Below, in pieces: positions 42,266 to 51,921 of a stretch of 64,000 bases of DNA. Below the pieces are notes generated by a model. It was not told the origin of the DNA and did no database searches. It was given only the letters and a program-made list of their open reading frames with translations. This stretch comes from Desulfobacula sp964636495 (GTDB lineage: Bacteria; Desulfobacterota; Desulfobacteria; Desulfobacterales; Desulfobacteraceae). Each line of letters begins with the position of its first letter. Within the stretch, counting starts at the first letter, position 1. Both the position numbers and the translations under genes were made by a program. The stretch covers positions 1-64,000 of the forward strand of contig CAZWSL010000006.1 in assembly GCA_964636495.1 (NCBI GenBank), given 5' to 3'.

Positions 42266-43549
42266 ATGGAAAGAGTTTTGGTGATCATTGCTTCAGCTGT
42301 TATTGGAATACTGTTTTTTCTGTGGTTTTCCCAATCAGTTAAAAAGCAGTATATGCAAGATTTTATTTTTTCACATCAGTGGCTTTTACACCCCAATTCA
42401 ATCTGTTACTGGCGGACTGGAATGGCTATGGTGGGATTTATTCTCTATTTTTTTACCATTTATCAATCCATTGCCATTTTTATATTTACCTTTGCAGCCA
42501 TCCTGGATGGAGCTGACGGTGTTGTAGCAAGAGGGTGCAATCTTGGATCCAGATGGGGTGAGTGGCTTGATCCAATGTGTGATAAATTAACCTATCTTCC
42601 CCCGTTGATTGGATTTGCTTATCAGGGAATCATATCTGTAAAGCTGGTCTGGGTTCTTGTTGTAATTGAATTTACAGGTCAGTTCTTTGCCAGAAAGATT
42701 TTAGCCTGGATCAAACTTTCAGGAGCTGCAAATAATTTTGGTAAAATAAAGGCTATTATCTGCTTTGGGCTTGTCATTCTATGCGCACTGATAGATAAAA
42801 ATCCTGAGATCATAAATATTGCAGATGAGGTGCTCATTGCCTGTCTCATACTTTCATCTGCATCTGTAGTGTTTAAATTCATTCCAAACCGGCTCTATGC
42901 AGATATCCTTTCAACGCTCAATTTCTGCTGCGGTGTGATCAGTCTGATTCTGACCCATCACCACTACTTTGCATGGGCTATCTGCATAATTATTGTGGGG
43001 CAGTTGTTTGACCTGTTTGACGGGCGTATGGCATTAAAACACGGTGGCACCAAATATGGGCCTTACATGGATGACATTGCTGATTTTGTAAGCTTTGGAA
43101 TGGCACCGGCTTATGTGATTGTGCAGAAAGATGGGTTTCTGGCATGGATCACGGCTGCAGCCTTTATTTCAGGCGTGGCATTTCGTCTTATCCGTTTTGT
43201 TGCCATTGATAAAAAACAGAAAGATCTGCCTGAAGGGATCTTCAATGGACTTCCAAGCCCTGCCGGAGCATTGATTATTCTTGGTTCAGCACTTGTCGCA
43301 ACTCCGGTAATGCTCTGGTGTATGACTTTTGTCTCCATTGGATTAATGGTCAGCCATATCAGATTTGCTCATTTTGGCCGGGTAATTCTGGCTGAAATTC
43401 CAAAACCTCTTTTTTTTACGATCTGTGCGGCAATCATCATTATCCTCTCTTTTATTTTTAAAACGAAAAATGTAGAGATGTTTGGATACCTGATTCTCAG
43501 TTCAGTCTTTTTTTATATGGTTGTCGGCAGAAAGTGGGTAAAGAGATGA
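42266..43549 (+). CDS. membrane protein with two CDP-alcohol phosphotransferase domains
   Basis: A 427-residue polytopic protein. An N-terminal helix (about 3-20) is followed by a complete CDP-alcohol phosphotransferase motif, D81GxDGxxAR-x8-G98-x3-D102-x3-D106, whose DPMCDK tail resembles phosphatidylglycerophosphate synthase. A second module has D249LFDGRMA-x8-G265-x3-D269-x3-D273 followed by FVSFGMAPAY, resembling phosphatidylserine synthase, but with Leu in place of the usual Arg and one residue less before the Gly. Single-domain members have about 180-250 residues, so this is a tandem fusion that may make two phospholipids or have one regulatory domain. It stands alone between unrelated genes. 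Confidence 0.82.
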   Translation: MERVLVIIASAVIGILFFLWFSQSVKKQYMQDFIFSHQWLLHPNSICYWRTGMAMVGFILYFFTIYQSIAIFIFTFAAILDGADGVVARGCNLGSRWGEWLDPMCDKLTYLPPLIGFAYQGIISVKLVWVLVVIEFTGQFFARKILAWIKLSGAANNFGKIKAIICFGLVILCALIDKNPEIINIADEVLIACLILSSASVVFKFIPNRLYADILSTLNFCCGVISLILTHHHYFAWAICIIIVGQLFDLFDGRMALKHGGTKYGPYMDDIADFVSFGMAPAYVIVQKDGFLAWITAAAFISGVAFRLIRFVAIDKKQKDLPEGIFNGLPSPAGALIILGSALVATPVMLWCMTFVSIGLMVSHIRFAHFGRVILAEIPKPLFFTICAAIIIILSFIFKTKNVEMFGYLILSSVFFYMVVGRKWVKR

Positions 43550-43738
43550 TCTGCTGTCATCTTTACAGAATGTGCTGTCTTACCTCGACTGTCTAAAGAG
43601 GCAGCGGTTGCCTTGTCAAACTGATCTGTCTGTAATTTTTCGTGTGATCTGACCCTTATAATAACCTCAAAGATCTGTGGTGTTGAAACGACCAATTAGA
43701 ATCATCATTTGTTATATCCTGACTTCAGTTTTTGTTTC

Positions 43739-43766
43739 TTGACACTCAATAGAGCAATATTATATT
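43739..43766 (+). promoter_or_regulatory. promoter of the moxR-bat operon
   Basis: TTGACA (43739-43744), 16-nt spacer, TATATT (43761-43766). The first listed ATG of moxR at 43783 would leave about a 10-nt leader, which favours one of the later in-frame ATGs as the real start. Confidence 0.6.
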
Positions 43767-43782
43767 TATTACTGATTTTATA

Positions 43783-44802
43783 ATGCCAATATGGCTGTCT
43801 AACTTTGGGGATATGGATATCAGTATTATGGAAGAACTCAAAGCGTTAATTAAAGAAAATTATGTTTTAATCAGCAGTGTCAGAAGAGAGATTGCAAAGC
43901 AGCTTGTGGGACAGGAAGAACTTGTGAACGCTCTTTTGACAGGACTTTTTACCGGAGGGCATGTGCTGATTGAAGGCGTTCCGGGTCTTGCAAAGACAAG
44001 TGCTGTAAAGGCGCTTGCAGATTCTGTCCAGGTCGAATTTAAACGGATCCAGTTTACGCCAGATTTACTTCCTGCAGATCTTACAGGAACGGAAATCTAT
44101 CGTCCGAAAACATCGGATTTTATCACAAGAAAAGGTCCGCTTTTTAACAATATTATCCTTGCGGATGAGATAAACCGTGCGCCTTCAAAGGTGCAGTCAG
44201 CCCTGCTCGAAGCAATGGAGGAAAAACAGGTAACCATAGGTGATCAAACCTATATGCTGCCTTCTCCTTTTCTTGTCCTTGCAACCCAGAACCCGATTGA
44301 ACAGGAGGGTACATATTCTCTGCCTGAAGCCCAGGTTGACAGGTTTATGCTCAAGGTGCTTGTTGACTATCCTGATAAGAGCCAGGAACTTGAAATTTTA
44401 AAAAAGAACAGTTTTAAAACAGCCGAATCTGTTAAGCCTGTTTTGAATTGTGAACAACTGACGTCCATAGGAGAAATGATAGATGAAATTTACGTTGATG
44501 AGAAGCTGAAAGAGTATATGGTGAATCTTGTCTTCAGTACACGCCAGCCGGAAAAATATGGAATGGATCTAGCCCCTTATATTGAGTTTGGAGCATCACC
44601 CAGAGCCACTATATTTCTTGCAAAAGCTGCCAGAGTAAATGCGTTTTTATCCAGCAGATCATATATAACTCCCCAGGATATCAAAATAGTCGGACCGGCT
44701 GTCCTGCGGCACAGAATAATTTTAAGCTTTGAGGCTGAAGCAGAAGATATGGTAAGCGATGATATCATTCAGACTGTTTTTGATTCTGTTGAAGTGCCCT
44801 AA
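43783..44802 (+). CDS. MoxR-family AAA+ ATPase
   Basis: A chaperone-like AAA+ ATPase that usually works with von Willebrand factor A (VWA) partners. Walker A is GVPGLAKT (65-72), Walker B ILADEINRAPSKVQSALLEAMEE, and sensor ATQNPIEQEGTYSLPEAQVDRF follows. Length is 339 from the first ATG; in-frame ATGs at 43813 and 43828 are alternatives, the former having GGGG just 2 nt before it, the latter giving a normal MoxR N-terminus. First gene of a moxR-DUF58-DUF4381-batA-batBC-batDE operon. Confidence 0.93.
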   Translation: MPIWLSNFGDMDISIMEELKALIKENYVLISSVRREIAKQLVGQEELVNALLTGLFTGGHVLIEGVPGLAKTSAVKALADSVQVEFKRIQFTPDLLPADLTGTEIYRPKTSDFITRKGPLFNNIILADEINRAPSKVQSALLEAMEEKQVTIGDQTYMLPSPFLVLATQNPIEQEGTYSLPEAQVDRFMLKVLVDYPDKSQELEILKKNSFKTAESVKPVLNCEQLTSIGEMIDEIYVDEKLKEYMVNLVFSTRQPEKYGMDLAPYIEFGASPRATIFLAKAARVNAFLSSRSYITPQDIKIVGPAVLRHRIILSFEAEAEDMVSDDIIQTVFDSVEVP

Positions 44803-44820
44803 ATAAAAAGGCATTATCAG

Positions 44821-45699
44821 ATGATTCCTTTGCATATTATCAAAAAGATAAAACGGATTCACATTAAATCGAGTAAAACCGTCAGCAATATAATGGCAGG
44901 GCAGTATAAATCTGTATTCAGGGGGTCAGGCATTGAGTTTGAAGAGGTTAGAGAATACTCTCCTGGTGATGATATTAAAGCCTTGGACTGGAAAGTCTCT
45001 GCAAGACTTGGAAAACCGTTTATAAAATTGTATACAGAAGAGCGTGAAAGCATTGTCATGCTGCTGATCGATATGAGTGCATCTCTGCAGTTTGGAACCT
45101 TCTCAGGCCGCAAACTTGAAAAGGTCGCAGAAGTAGCCTCTGTTCTGGCTTTTAATGCAATTAAAAATTCTGATAAGGTCGGAGCCATTTTTTTTACTGA
45201 CCGGGTGGAAAAATATATTCCCCCTAAAAAAGGTTCCAGCCATATATGGCGGGTTATAAAAGAGATTTTTACATTTGTTCCCGATGGAAAAGGGACGGAT
45301 ATATCTGCAGTTCTGGACTACTTTTCAAAAATTTCAAGAAAAAAATCCTTTGTCTTTATTCTGTCTGACTTTCTTGATGACAACTATTTAAAGAGCCTTA
45401 GAATAGCTTGCCGCCGACATGAGATTATTGGTGTCATGATTTACGATAAGGGTGCTTTTGACCTGCCTGTCAAGGGTATCGTAACCCTGTCAGATTTTGA
45501 AACTTCACAGAAAATTGTCTTTGACGGGTTTAATCGAAAAACAAGGGAAGCGTTTTCAAAATTAAAAAAAAGAGCCCATGAAAGAGCACTTAATCTGTTT
45601 TCCATGGCAAAAAGTGATGTAATTGAAATAAAAACGTCAGATTCAGTTGCGGATGCTCTTCTGCAGTATTTCAGGTTCCGGGAGAGGCGATTGAGATAA
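44821..45699 (+). CDS. DUF58 domain protein of the MoxR/Bat operon
   Basis: A 292-residue protein with the DUF58 signature GIEFEEVREYSPGDDIKALDWKVSARLG at about 38-65, followed by a VWA-like fold with LLIDMSASLQF (an approximate MIDAS site DxSxS). The family always accompanies MoxR ATPases and is presumed to be a client or adaptor. It ends directly at the start of the next gene (TAA-ATG). Confidence 0.92.
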   Translation: MIPLHIIKKIKRIHIKSSKTVSNIMAGQYKSVFRGSGIEFEEVREYSPGDDIKALDWKVSARLGKPFIKLYTEERESIVMLLIDMSASLQFGTFSGRKLEKVAEVASVLAFNAIKNSDKVGAIFFTDRVEKYIPPKKGSSHIWRVIKEIFTFVPDGKGTDISAVLDYFSKISRKKSFVFILSDFLDDNYLKSLRIACRRHEIIGVMIYDKGAFDLPVKGIVTLSDFETSQKIVFDGFNRKTREAFSKLKKRAHERALNLFSMAKSDVIEIKTSDSVADALLQYFRFRERRLR

Positions 45700-46290
45700 A
45701 TGCAGGATATTCATGGCATAAGACCTCCGGTTTCCTTTGGTTTTGATCTATCTATCATCAAAACCGTTCTTATGATGCTCGCTCTTATATTGCTGTTGCT
45801 TGTTCTCTTTTTTCTGGTAAAAAAAATTTGGAAGAGAAAAAAACAACCCCTGGATTTAAAATATTTACCTGCGCCTGAACCTGCCTTTGAAGCAGCTTTA
45901 AAACAACTTGATCTGCTTTTTCACTACAGGCTGTGGAATTTAAAGGCGTTTTATTTTGATCTTACGGCCATTTTGAGAAACTATATCGGCAGTTCCTATG
46001 ATATCAATGCCATAGAGATGACCTCTCAAGAGTTTGTTAAAAGTATTAATCAGCTTGATCTTGAAAGCAGTATTAAAAGAGATGTTTCAAAATTTATATA
46101 CCTGTCTGATTCCTTTAAATACGCTGGAATTATTCCTGAAAAAAAACAGGCAGAAAAAGATTATCAGTTTATTAAAGAGAAAATTCATCAAATTGAAAAA
46201 TGGATAAAAGAGAGTGAGATAAAACGGGAAAGAGAGCAGCATAGCGTGAACAGAATAGATAATAAAAATAATTCAGGCAGTGAGACGTAA
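45700..46290 (+). CDS. DUF4381-like membrane protein of the Bat operon
   Basis: A 196-residue protein with one N-terminal membrane helix (about 19-42) and a cytosolic helical domain containing FYFDLTAILRNYIGSSYDINAIEMTSQEF. Position between the DUF58 and VWA genes, size and topology fit the DUF4381 component of Bat-type operons. It starts at the base after the DUF58 stop. Function not known. Confidence 0.75.
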   Translation: MQDIHGIRPPVSFGFDLSIIKTVLMMLALILLLLVLFFLVKKIWKRKKQPLDLKYLPAPEPAFEAALKQLDLLFHYRLWNLKAFYFDLTAILRNYIGSSYDINAIEMTSQEFVKSINQLDLESSIKRDVSKFIYLSDSFKYAGIIPEKKQAEKDYQFIKEKIHQIEKWIKESEIKREREQHSVNRIDNKNNSGSET

Positions 46291-46291
46291 C

Positions 46292-47287
46292 ATGTTCAGG
46301 TTTGCATCTCCTCTGTTTTTAATGCTTCTGCCGGTATTGGCCTTTGTCGTATTTTTCAGGTTAAGAAAAACGGAAAACAGCCATATTAAAGTATCCTCTT
46401 TAAATGGCCTTGAAAAAATTCCGGATTCATTTATGATTACGCTTTCAAAAATATTGCCTCTGCTGAAAATATGCTGCCTTGCTCTTCTGATTCTCGCTCT
46501 TTCAAGACCACAGTTTGGTGAACAGAAGATAAATGTGTCAACGGAAGGTGTTAATATAATACTGGCCCTTGACCTCTCTGAATCCATGCGTGCTCTTGAT
46601 TTTAAAAAAGAGGGCCGGATCATAACAAGGCTTGAAGCTGTAAAAAATGTCGTGTTAGATTTTATATTGAAGAGAGAGGGAGATAGAATAGGCATGGTTG
46701 TTTTTGGATCAAACGCCTTTACTCAGCTTCCATTAACACGTGACTACAATACGATTGCATTTATTCTTGACCGTCTGCGGATTGGTGCTGCAGGGCCGAA
46801 AACTGCCATTGGCGATGCCATTGGCATATCGCTTAAAAGAATTGAAGATATTGAAAGTAAATCCAATATCATTATTTTATTGACGGATGGTAAAAGTAAC
46901 TCTGGAGAACTCTCCTGGCAGGATGCTGCCAGAATAGCAGCAAAAAGAGGAGTGAAAATATATACCATCGGAGTCGGTAAAAAGGGCAAAGCACCTTTTC
47001 TTGTGGAAGACCTGTTTGGCAAGCGTTATGTGTATCAGGATGTTGATGTGGACCTTGAAGCACTGAAAACAATTGCTGATGAGACAAATGGAGATTTTTT
47101 CCAGGCTGAGGATTTAAAATCCCTTTCCAGGATTTATGAAATGATTAATAACCTGGAAAAAACAAAAATTGATGTTGAAAAATGGATGAGATATCAGGAG
47201 CTGTACATCTGGTTTCTTGTACCTGGTCTGTTTCTGCTTTTTCTCTATCTCCTGCTGGTTAATACAAGATTTTTAAGGATTCCATAG
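46292..47287 (+). CDS. batA: BatA-type VWA-domain membrane protein
   Basis: A 331-residue protein with N-terminal helices (about 6-22 and 52-70), a VWA domain (about 80-270) whose metal site DLSES begins the LALDLSESMRALDF motif, and a C-terminal helix (about 305-325). It is one of the Bacteroides aerotolerance (Bat) set. I chose ATG 46292; a GTG at 46280 inside the upstream gene is possible. Very similar layout to the next gene, so the two derive from duplication. Confidence 0.9.
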   Translation: MFRFASPLFLMLLPVLAFVVFFRLRKTENSHIKVSSLNGLEKIPDSFMITLSKILPLLKICCLALLILALSRPQFGEQKINVSTEGVNIILALDLSESMRALDFKKEGRIITRLEAVKNVVLDFILKREGDRIGMVVFGSNAFTQLPLTRDYNTIAFILDRLRIGAAGPKTAIGDAIGISLKRIEDIESKSNIIILLTDGKSNSGELSWQDAARIAAKRGVKIYTIGVGKKGKAPFLVEDLFGKRYVYQDVDVDLEALKTIADETNGDFFQAEDLKSLSRIYEMINNLEKTKIDVEKWMRYQELYIWFLVPGLFLLFLYLLLVNTRFLRIP

Positions 47288-47289
47288 AT

Positions 47290-49167
47290 ATGAATTTTGT
47301 CAATCCATACCTTCTGAATCTGTTATGGCTGTTGATCCTTTTATTTGCACTCATGTCATATGGCAATTTAAGGAAAAAGAAAATAGTGAACCTGTTCGCA
47401 AATACTGAAATTTTGCCGGTTATTGCACCTGGATTTGATTTAAAAAAATCCTGGATAAAGGCATGCATAATCACTTTTGCAACGGGTCTGGCATTTGTAG
47501 CTCTTGCAGGTCCCCAGGTGGGATTCAAATGGGAGAAAAGCAGTCAAAAAGGTGTTGATATCATGATTGCACTTGACTGCTCAAAAAGTATGCTGGCACA
47601 GGATATCAAACCGAATCGCCTTGAGCGTGCAAAAAGAGAGATTGTTGATCTTTTACAGATGATGAGATCTGACAGGGCAGGGCTTGTGGTTTTTACAGGA
47701 AGCGCTGTACTGCAATGTCCTTTAACCCTTGATCATGAAGCATTTAATATTTTTTTAAACATGCTTCATCCGGGATTTATGCCAACAGGAGGAACTGATC
47801 TTGGTAACGCTTTAAATGAGTGTTATAACGGTTTTGAAAAAGAATCTGACACTGAAAAGGCAATTATTTTAATTACTGACGGTGAGAGTACGACAGGAGA
47901 TGTGGAAAAGACAGCAAAAGAGCTGGCTAAAAAAAATATCAAGATATTCTGTATTGGTGTGGGCGATACTGCAGGAGCACCCATACCGGATGAAAAAGGC
48001 GGATTCATAAAAGACAGGCATGGTAATATCATTCTGTCAAAAGTGGATGAACACGCTCTTAAAAAAACTGCTGAACTGACCGGTGGAATATATGTAAGGT
48101 CTGTGGCTGGAGATATGGATCTTGATATGATTTATAAGGATGAGATTCTTGAAACAATGGAGAGAAAAACAATAACAGCAGGGAAAAAAAAGATTTGGGA
48201 AAACAGATTTCAGTGGTTTTTATTTCCAGCTGTTATTTTGCTGTTAATAGAGCTTGTACTCTCTTCTAAAAAGAGAGTGAATCAGGCGTTGATTTTCATT
48301 TTTGTTTTTGCTGCAAGTTTAAGCGGTGTTGCCGGCTCTTTTAATGCCTATGCAAAAACAGTGACCTCAAGTGTTAAACTTGGAATGACCGCATTTGAAG
48401 AGCAGAATTATGAAAAAGCTAAAAAATATTTTATAGAAGCTCAGCTTGAAGATCCTGAAAACTGCAGACTCTATTACAACATTGGTGCTGCTGCCTATAT
48501 GAACAAAGAGTATGATCAGGCAATGGCAAATTTCAAACAGGCTCTTGAATCTGAAGATAAAAATTTACATCATGATGCAAAATATAATCTTGCCAATACG
48601 CATTATCGATTGGGCAACCTTGATGATGCCATCAAAACGTATGAAACCATTCTTAAAGAGTTCCCAGATGACAAGCAGGCAGAGGAGAACCTTGAGTTTG
48701 TAAAAAAAAAAAGAGAGGAAAACAAAAAAAAACAATCCCTGAGAGATAAAAACAAGAAAGATAAAAACAAGAAAGATAAAAACAAAAAAGATAAAGATAA
48801 TAGAGAAAACAGAGAAGATTCATATAGAGAAGATGATAACAGAGAGAGAGAATCAAAGAGCAAGGATGAGAACAGAGAGAGACAGAAGCAGCAGAATCAG
48901 GAGAGTGACCGGCAGGATATGAAGCAGCCTCAAAATCAGAATGAACAAAACAGTGAAAAAAACAGATCAACTGATCCTGGAGACAGCGGGCAGGAGAGTG
49001 GAAAGCAGAAAAATCAACAGCATGAGCAGGCAGCAGAAAACAACCGGGAAAGTCAGAGAAAACAGGCAGACCAGAGCCTGGAGAATATGCTGAACCGGCT
49101 TGAAGACAAACCCGGGAAAGCAATGATGCCCCTGATGCAGAAACAGCATATAGAAAAAGATTGGTAA
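47290..49167 (+). CDS. BatB-BatC fusion: VWA membrane protein with TPR and charged tail
   Basis: Residues 1-325 repeat the BatA plan: two helices, a VWA domain with ALDCSKSM, and a C-terminal helix. A second hydrophobic segment (about 335-355, ending SFNAYA, like a former signal peptide) leads into TPR repeats (about 360-460) and a very hydrophilic Lys/Asp/Glu/Gln/Asn tail. In many bacteria BatB and BatC are separate genes; here they are one 625-residue chain. The VWA domain is predicted in the periplasm and the TPR part on the same side. Confidence 0.88.
   Translation: MNFVNPYLLNLLWLLILLFALMSYGNLRKKKIVNLFANTEILPVIAPGFDLKKSWIKACIITFATGLAFVALAGPQVGFKWEKSSQKGVDIMIALDCSKSMLAQDIKPNRLERAKREIVDLLQMMRSDRAGLVVFTGSAVLQCPLTLDHEAFNIFLNMLHPGFMPTGGTDLGNALNECYNGFEKESDTEKAIILITDGESTTGDVEKTAKELAKKNIKIFCIGVGDTAGAPIPDEKGGFIKDRHGNIILSKVDEHALKKTAELTGGIYVRSVAGDMDLDMIYKDEILETMERKTITAGKKKIWENRFQWFLFPAVILLLIELVLSSKKRVNQALIFIFVFAASLSGVAGSFNAYAKTVTSSVKLGMTAFEEQNYEKAKKYFIEAQLEDPENCRLYYNIGAAAYMNKEYDQAMANFKQALESEDKNLHHDAKYNLANTHYRLGNLDDAIKTYETILKEFPDDKQAEENLEFVKKKREENKKKQSLRDKNKKDKNKKDKNKKDKDNRENREDSYREDDNRERESKSKDENRERQKQQNQESDRQDMKQPQNQNEQNSEKNRSTDPGDSGQESGKQKNQQHEQAAENNRESQRKQADQSLENMLNRLEDKPGKAMMPLMQKQHIEKDW
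48745..48800 (+). repeat. short tandem repeat coding KDKNK units
   Basis: A 15-bp unit close to GATAAAAACAAGAAA is repeated three times and then degenerates. It lies in the low-complexity tail of the BatBC protein and is probably a slippage-prone spacer. Confidence 0.75.
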
Positions 49168-49170
49168 GAT

Positions 49171-51633
49171 ATGAATAAAAAAAGGGTATTTTATTTAATA
49201 ATCGTATTGCTGGCTGTTATGCCACGGTTTTGTCTGGGATTTGATGTTACAGCACATGTGGATAAAAACAATATCTCCCAGGATGATTCCATCCTTTTGA
49301 GAATAGATGTCAATGGAGGAGAGGCAGATATTGATCTTTCCATGATAGAGGATTTTAAAGTGATCTCCCGGGGTACATCTTCAAGCTATCATTATATTAA
49401 CGGCAAGCTGGAAAAAAAAGCAAGTTATCAGTATATACTGATTCCTCTTCGTAAAGGCAGATTAAAAATTCCTGAAATAAAGGCAACACTGGAAGGAGAA
49501 ACAGCTTTTACAGAAAATATAGTCATCACGGTTGCAGATCAAATGGTTGAACCTGAAGAGGTAAAAGCCGTATTTTCAAAAGCTTCTGCAGCAAAAAATA
49601 CCCTTTTTACCGGAGAACAGACTGTTTTTTCTCTTCAGTTTTTTACCTCCAGAAGATTGTCAGAAGTGGGTTTTGAAAGACCATTTGAATTTAAGAGATT
49701 TTCAGTAAAACAATTTAGCAAAGAGAGAACATATACACGAAATATCAATGGCGTACGCTTTAATGTAACCCAGGTTGACTACTTAATCACTCCCTCTTTT
49801 CCTGGAAAATTCAGAATTGACCCTGCTGTTTTGATTGCAAATGTGGTTGTCAGCTCAGGATTAAGTGATTCCCTCTTTTTTTCCAGTAATACAAAACCGG
49901 TCAGAGTCGTTTCAAATCCAGTGGAAATAGAAGTTCTACCTCTTCCTGCTTATGATGGAGAGGGTGTGTTTTCAGGCCTTATCGGGGAGTTTGATATTAA
50001 ATCAGATATTGATAGTACAAACCTCAAGGCTGGAGAGTCAGCCACACTGACAATAAAAGTTTCAGGAACCGGTAATATCATTGATGCAAATCTGCCTGAA
50101 CTCAATTTTGCCGGTACCGGAGAGGGTGATAAAATTAATGTAAAGGTATATGACGATAATCCAGTTGAAAAAATTGATCTCACCCGCCAGGGGTACAGTG
50201 GCCATAAAATATTTAAAAAAGCGATTGTTCCTGTCACTCCTGGACAGTTTGAAATAAAGCCTCTCTCTCTGATCTATTTTAATGTTGATGCGAAAGAGTT
50301 TAAAAAAGCGTCAACTGAACCGCTGTTTATTGATGTTACAGCATCAGATAAACCAGAGTACAATGTAACAAAACAGGATATCCGGGACAAGGATTCAGTC
50401 ACTAAAAAAGAGGTGTCTCTCTTAAACAGGGATATTCTGGAAATAAAAGAGGGTATTAAAGTTTTAAAGGGGTATAGAGAGATACATTTCCTGCTGTTTG
50501 CCATACTCATGTCAATACCTGCTGTAATATTTACAGGGCTCAAATTTTTTGTCATCTTTCGGAGAAAAGAGGTCTCCATTGAAAAAAAAATGGTGGAAAA
50601 AGCACAGTTCCATTACAAGAAAGCGCTGAAATTAAATAGAGAGGGTAAGGAATTTTTAAATCATGTCTACTCAGCCATTACATCTTCCATACTTTCAAAA
50701 GCAGATAAAAAAGGGGAAACCGTTACCATAAAAGAGACCCGGACAATATTAAAAAATTCAGGTATGGAGAGCAGAAACATTGAAAAAGTTACCCATTTCC
50801 TGGAATATATTGAATTATGTCGTTTTGGTGGTAAAAAAATGGACAGCAGTGCGGCAAAAGATCTGTTGTTACAGGCAAAAAAGATTATGAAACTGATCTG
50901 TTTTGCAGTGATCTGTCTCTCATTTCTCTCTTTTATACCGGAAAAAGCTGCAGCAGACTCTACTGCCGTTTTTATTGAAGCTGTTAACGATTATAAATCA
51001 GGAAATTTTGAACAGGCTGCTCAAAAATTTGAAATGATCGCACAGCAGGGTACTAAAAATTCATATCTCTATTATAATATTGCAAATGCCTATTTAAAAT
51101 CCAAAGATATCGGCAGGGCTGTTCTATGGTATGAAAGGGCAAAAAAATTCAATCCAGGCGATCCAGATCTTAATTTTAACCTTAATTACGCAAACCGCTT
51201 TGTAAAAGATAAGCAGGATGATTCCTATGATATAATGGAGATCATTTTTTTCTGGGACAACCTTGTGCCGGCAAGAATAATCCAGATCACTGCAGTGATA
51301 TTTTCATTTCTGTTTTTTACATGGGCGGGTGTTCAGACCGTTCTGAGGAAAAAGATTTTTTCCGGGACAGGGAGTGTATTATTTGCCATCCTTATCTTAA
51401 CAGCTGCAGCTGCATGTATCAGCTATTATAAAAACTATTCAGGCAGTGATGCAGTTATCGTATCCAAAGAGGCATTTATCCGTTCCAGTATTTCTGACAA
51501 TTCAACAAAATTGTTCACCCTCCATGCCGGTGTAAAAATAACGGTTGTGGAAAAGAGAGATGAATATCTCAAAATTAAATTTTCCAGAGATAAAATCGGA
51601 TGGGTAAGATCTGACCAGGCTGAAATTATTTAA
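49171..51633 (+). CDS. BatD-BatE fusion (oxygen tolerance protein with TPR and SH3-like domain)
   Basis: The first 570 residues are BatD-like: a signal peptide (about 1-23), Ig-like beta domains, and a membrane helix (about 438-458) with a cytosolic extension. From residue 573 the sequence MKLICFAVICLSFLSF looks like a second signal peptide, followed by TPRs, two membrane helices (about 705-750) and an SH3-like end (IVSKEAFIRSSISDNSTKLF to GWVRSDQAEII), which is BatE. So BatD and BatE are fused in one 820-residue frame, or BatE is also made from an internal start. Last gene of the operon. Confidence 0.85.
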   Translation: MNKKRVFYLIIVLLAVMPRFCLGFDVTAHVDKNNISQDDSILLRIDVNGGEADIDLSMIEDFKVISRGTSSSYHYINGKLEKKASYQYILIPLRKGRLKIPEIKATLEGETAFTENIVITVADQMVEPEEVKAVFSKASAAKNTLFTGEQTVFSLQFFTSRRLSEVGFERPFEFKRFSVKQFSKERTYTRNINGVRFNVTQVDYLITPSFPGKFRIDPAVLIANVVVSSGLSDSLFFSSNTKPVRVVSNPVEIEVLPLPAYDGEGVFSGLIGEFDIKSDIDSTNLKAGESATLTIKVSGTGNIIDANLPELNFAGTGEGDKINVKVYDDNPVEKIDLTRQGYSGHKIFKKAIVPVTPGQFEIKPLSLIYFNVDAKEFKKASTEPLFIDVTASDKPEYNVTKQDIRDKDSVTKKEVSLLNRDILEIKEGIKVLKGYREIHFLLFAILMSIPAVIFTGLKFFVIFRRKEVSIEKKMVEKAQFHYKKALKLNREGKEFLNHVYSAITSSILSKADKKGETVTIKETRTILKNSGMESRNIEKVTHFLEYIELCRFGGKKMDSSAAKDLLLQAKKIMKLICFAVICLSFLSFIPEKAAADSTAVFIEAVNDYKSGNFEQAAQKFEMIAQQGTKNSYLYYNIANAYLKSKDIGRAVLWYERAKKFNPGDPDLNFNLNYANRFVKDKQDDSYDIMEIIFFWDNLVPARIIQITAVIFSFLFFTWAGVQTVLRKKIFSGTGSVLFAILILTAAAACISYYKNYSGSDAVIVSKEAFIRSSISDNSTKLFTLHAGVKITVVEKRDEYLKIKFSRDKIGWVRSDQAEII

Positions 51634-51921
51634 CCTGTATGTTCTTCTTCCTGTGGCAGCCTCTGAAATTTAAATGATTTAGCTTGCATGGGTATGTTAT
51701 TATTGCTATATTTTTTTTGCTTTGTTGTCAGATACTTAATATTAACCTGTGCCGTTAATTGAAAACAGACAGATTATGGAAATATTGAATCCCTGCTTGT
51801 TTGTTAAATCAGAATTATCAAAAATATACTGATAAAATAACACGCTCCTTCAGAGTGGTAAATCAAGATCATATGTAAAGGATATAACAGATTCAGTATT
51901 TGAAAGGTTTGAAGGTGAGCC
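51634..51921. other. intergenic stretch between the Bat operon and the PilZ gene
   Basis: 288 bp of AT-rich sequence with no hairpin followed by T, no palindrome and no coding frame that I could support. It must contain the promoter of the PilZ cluster. Confidence 0.35.
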
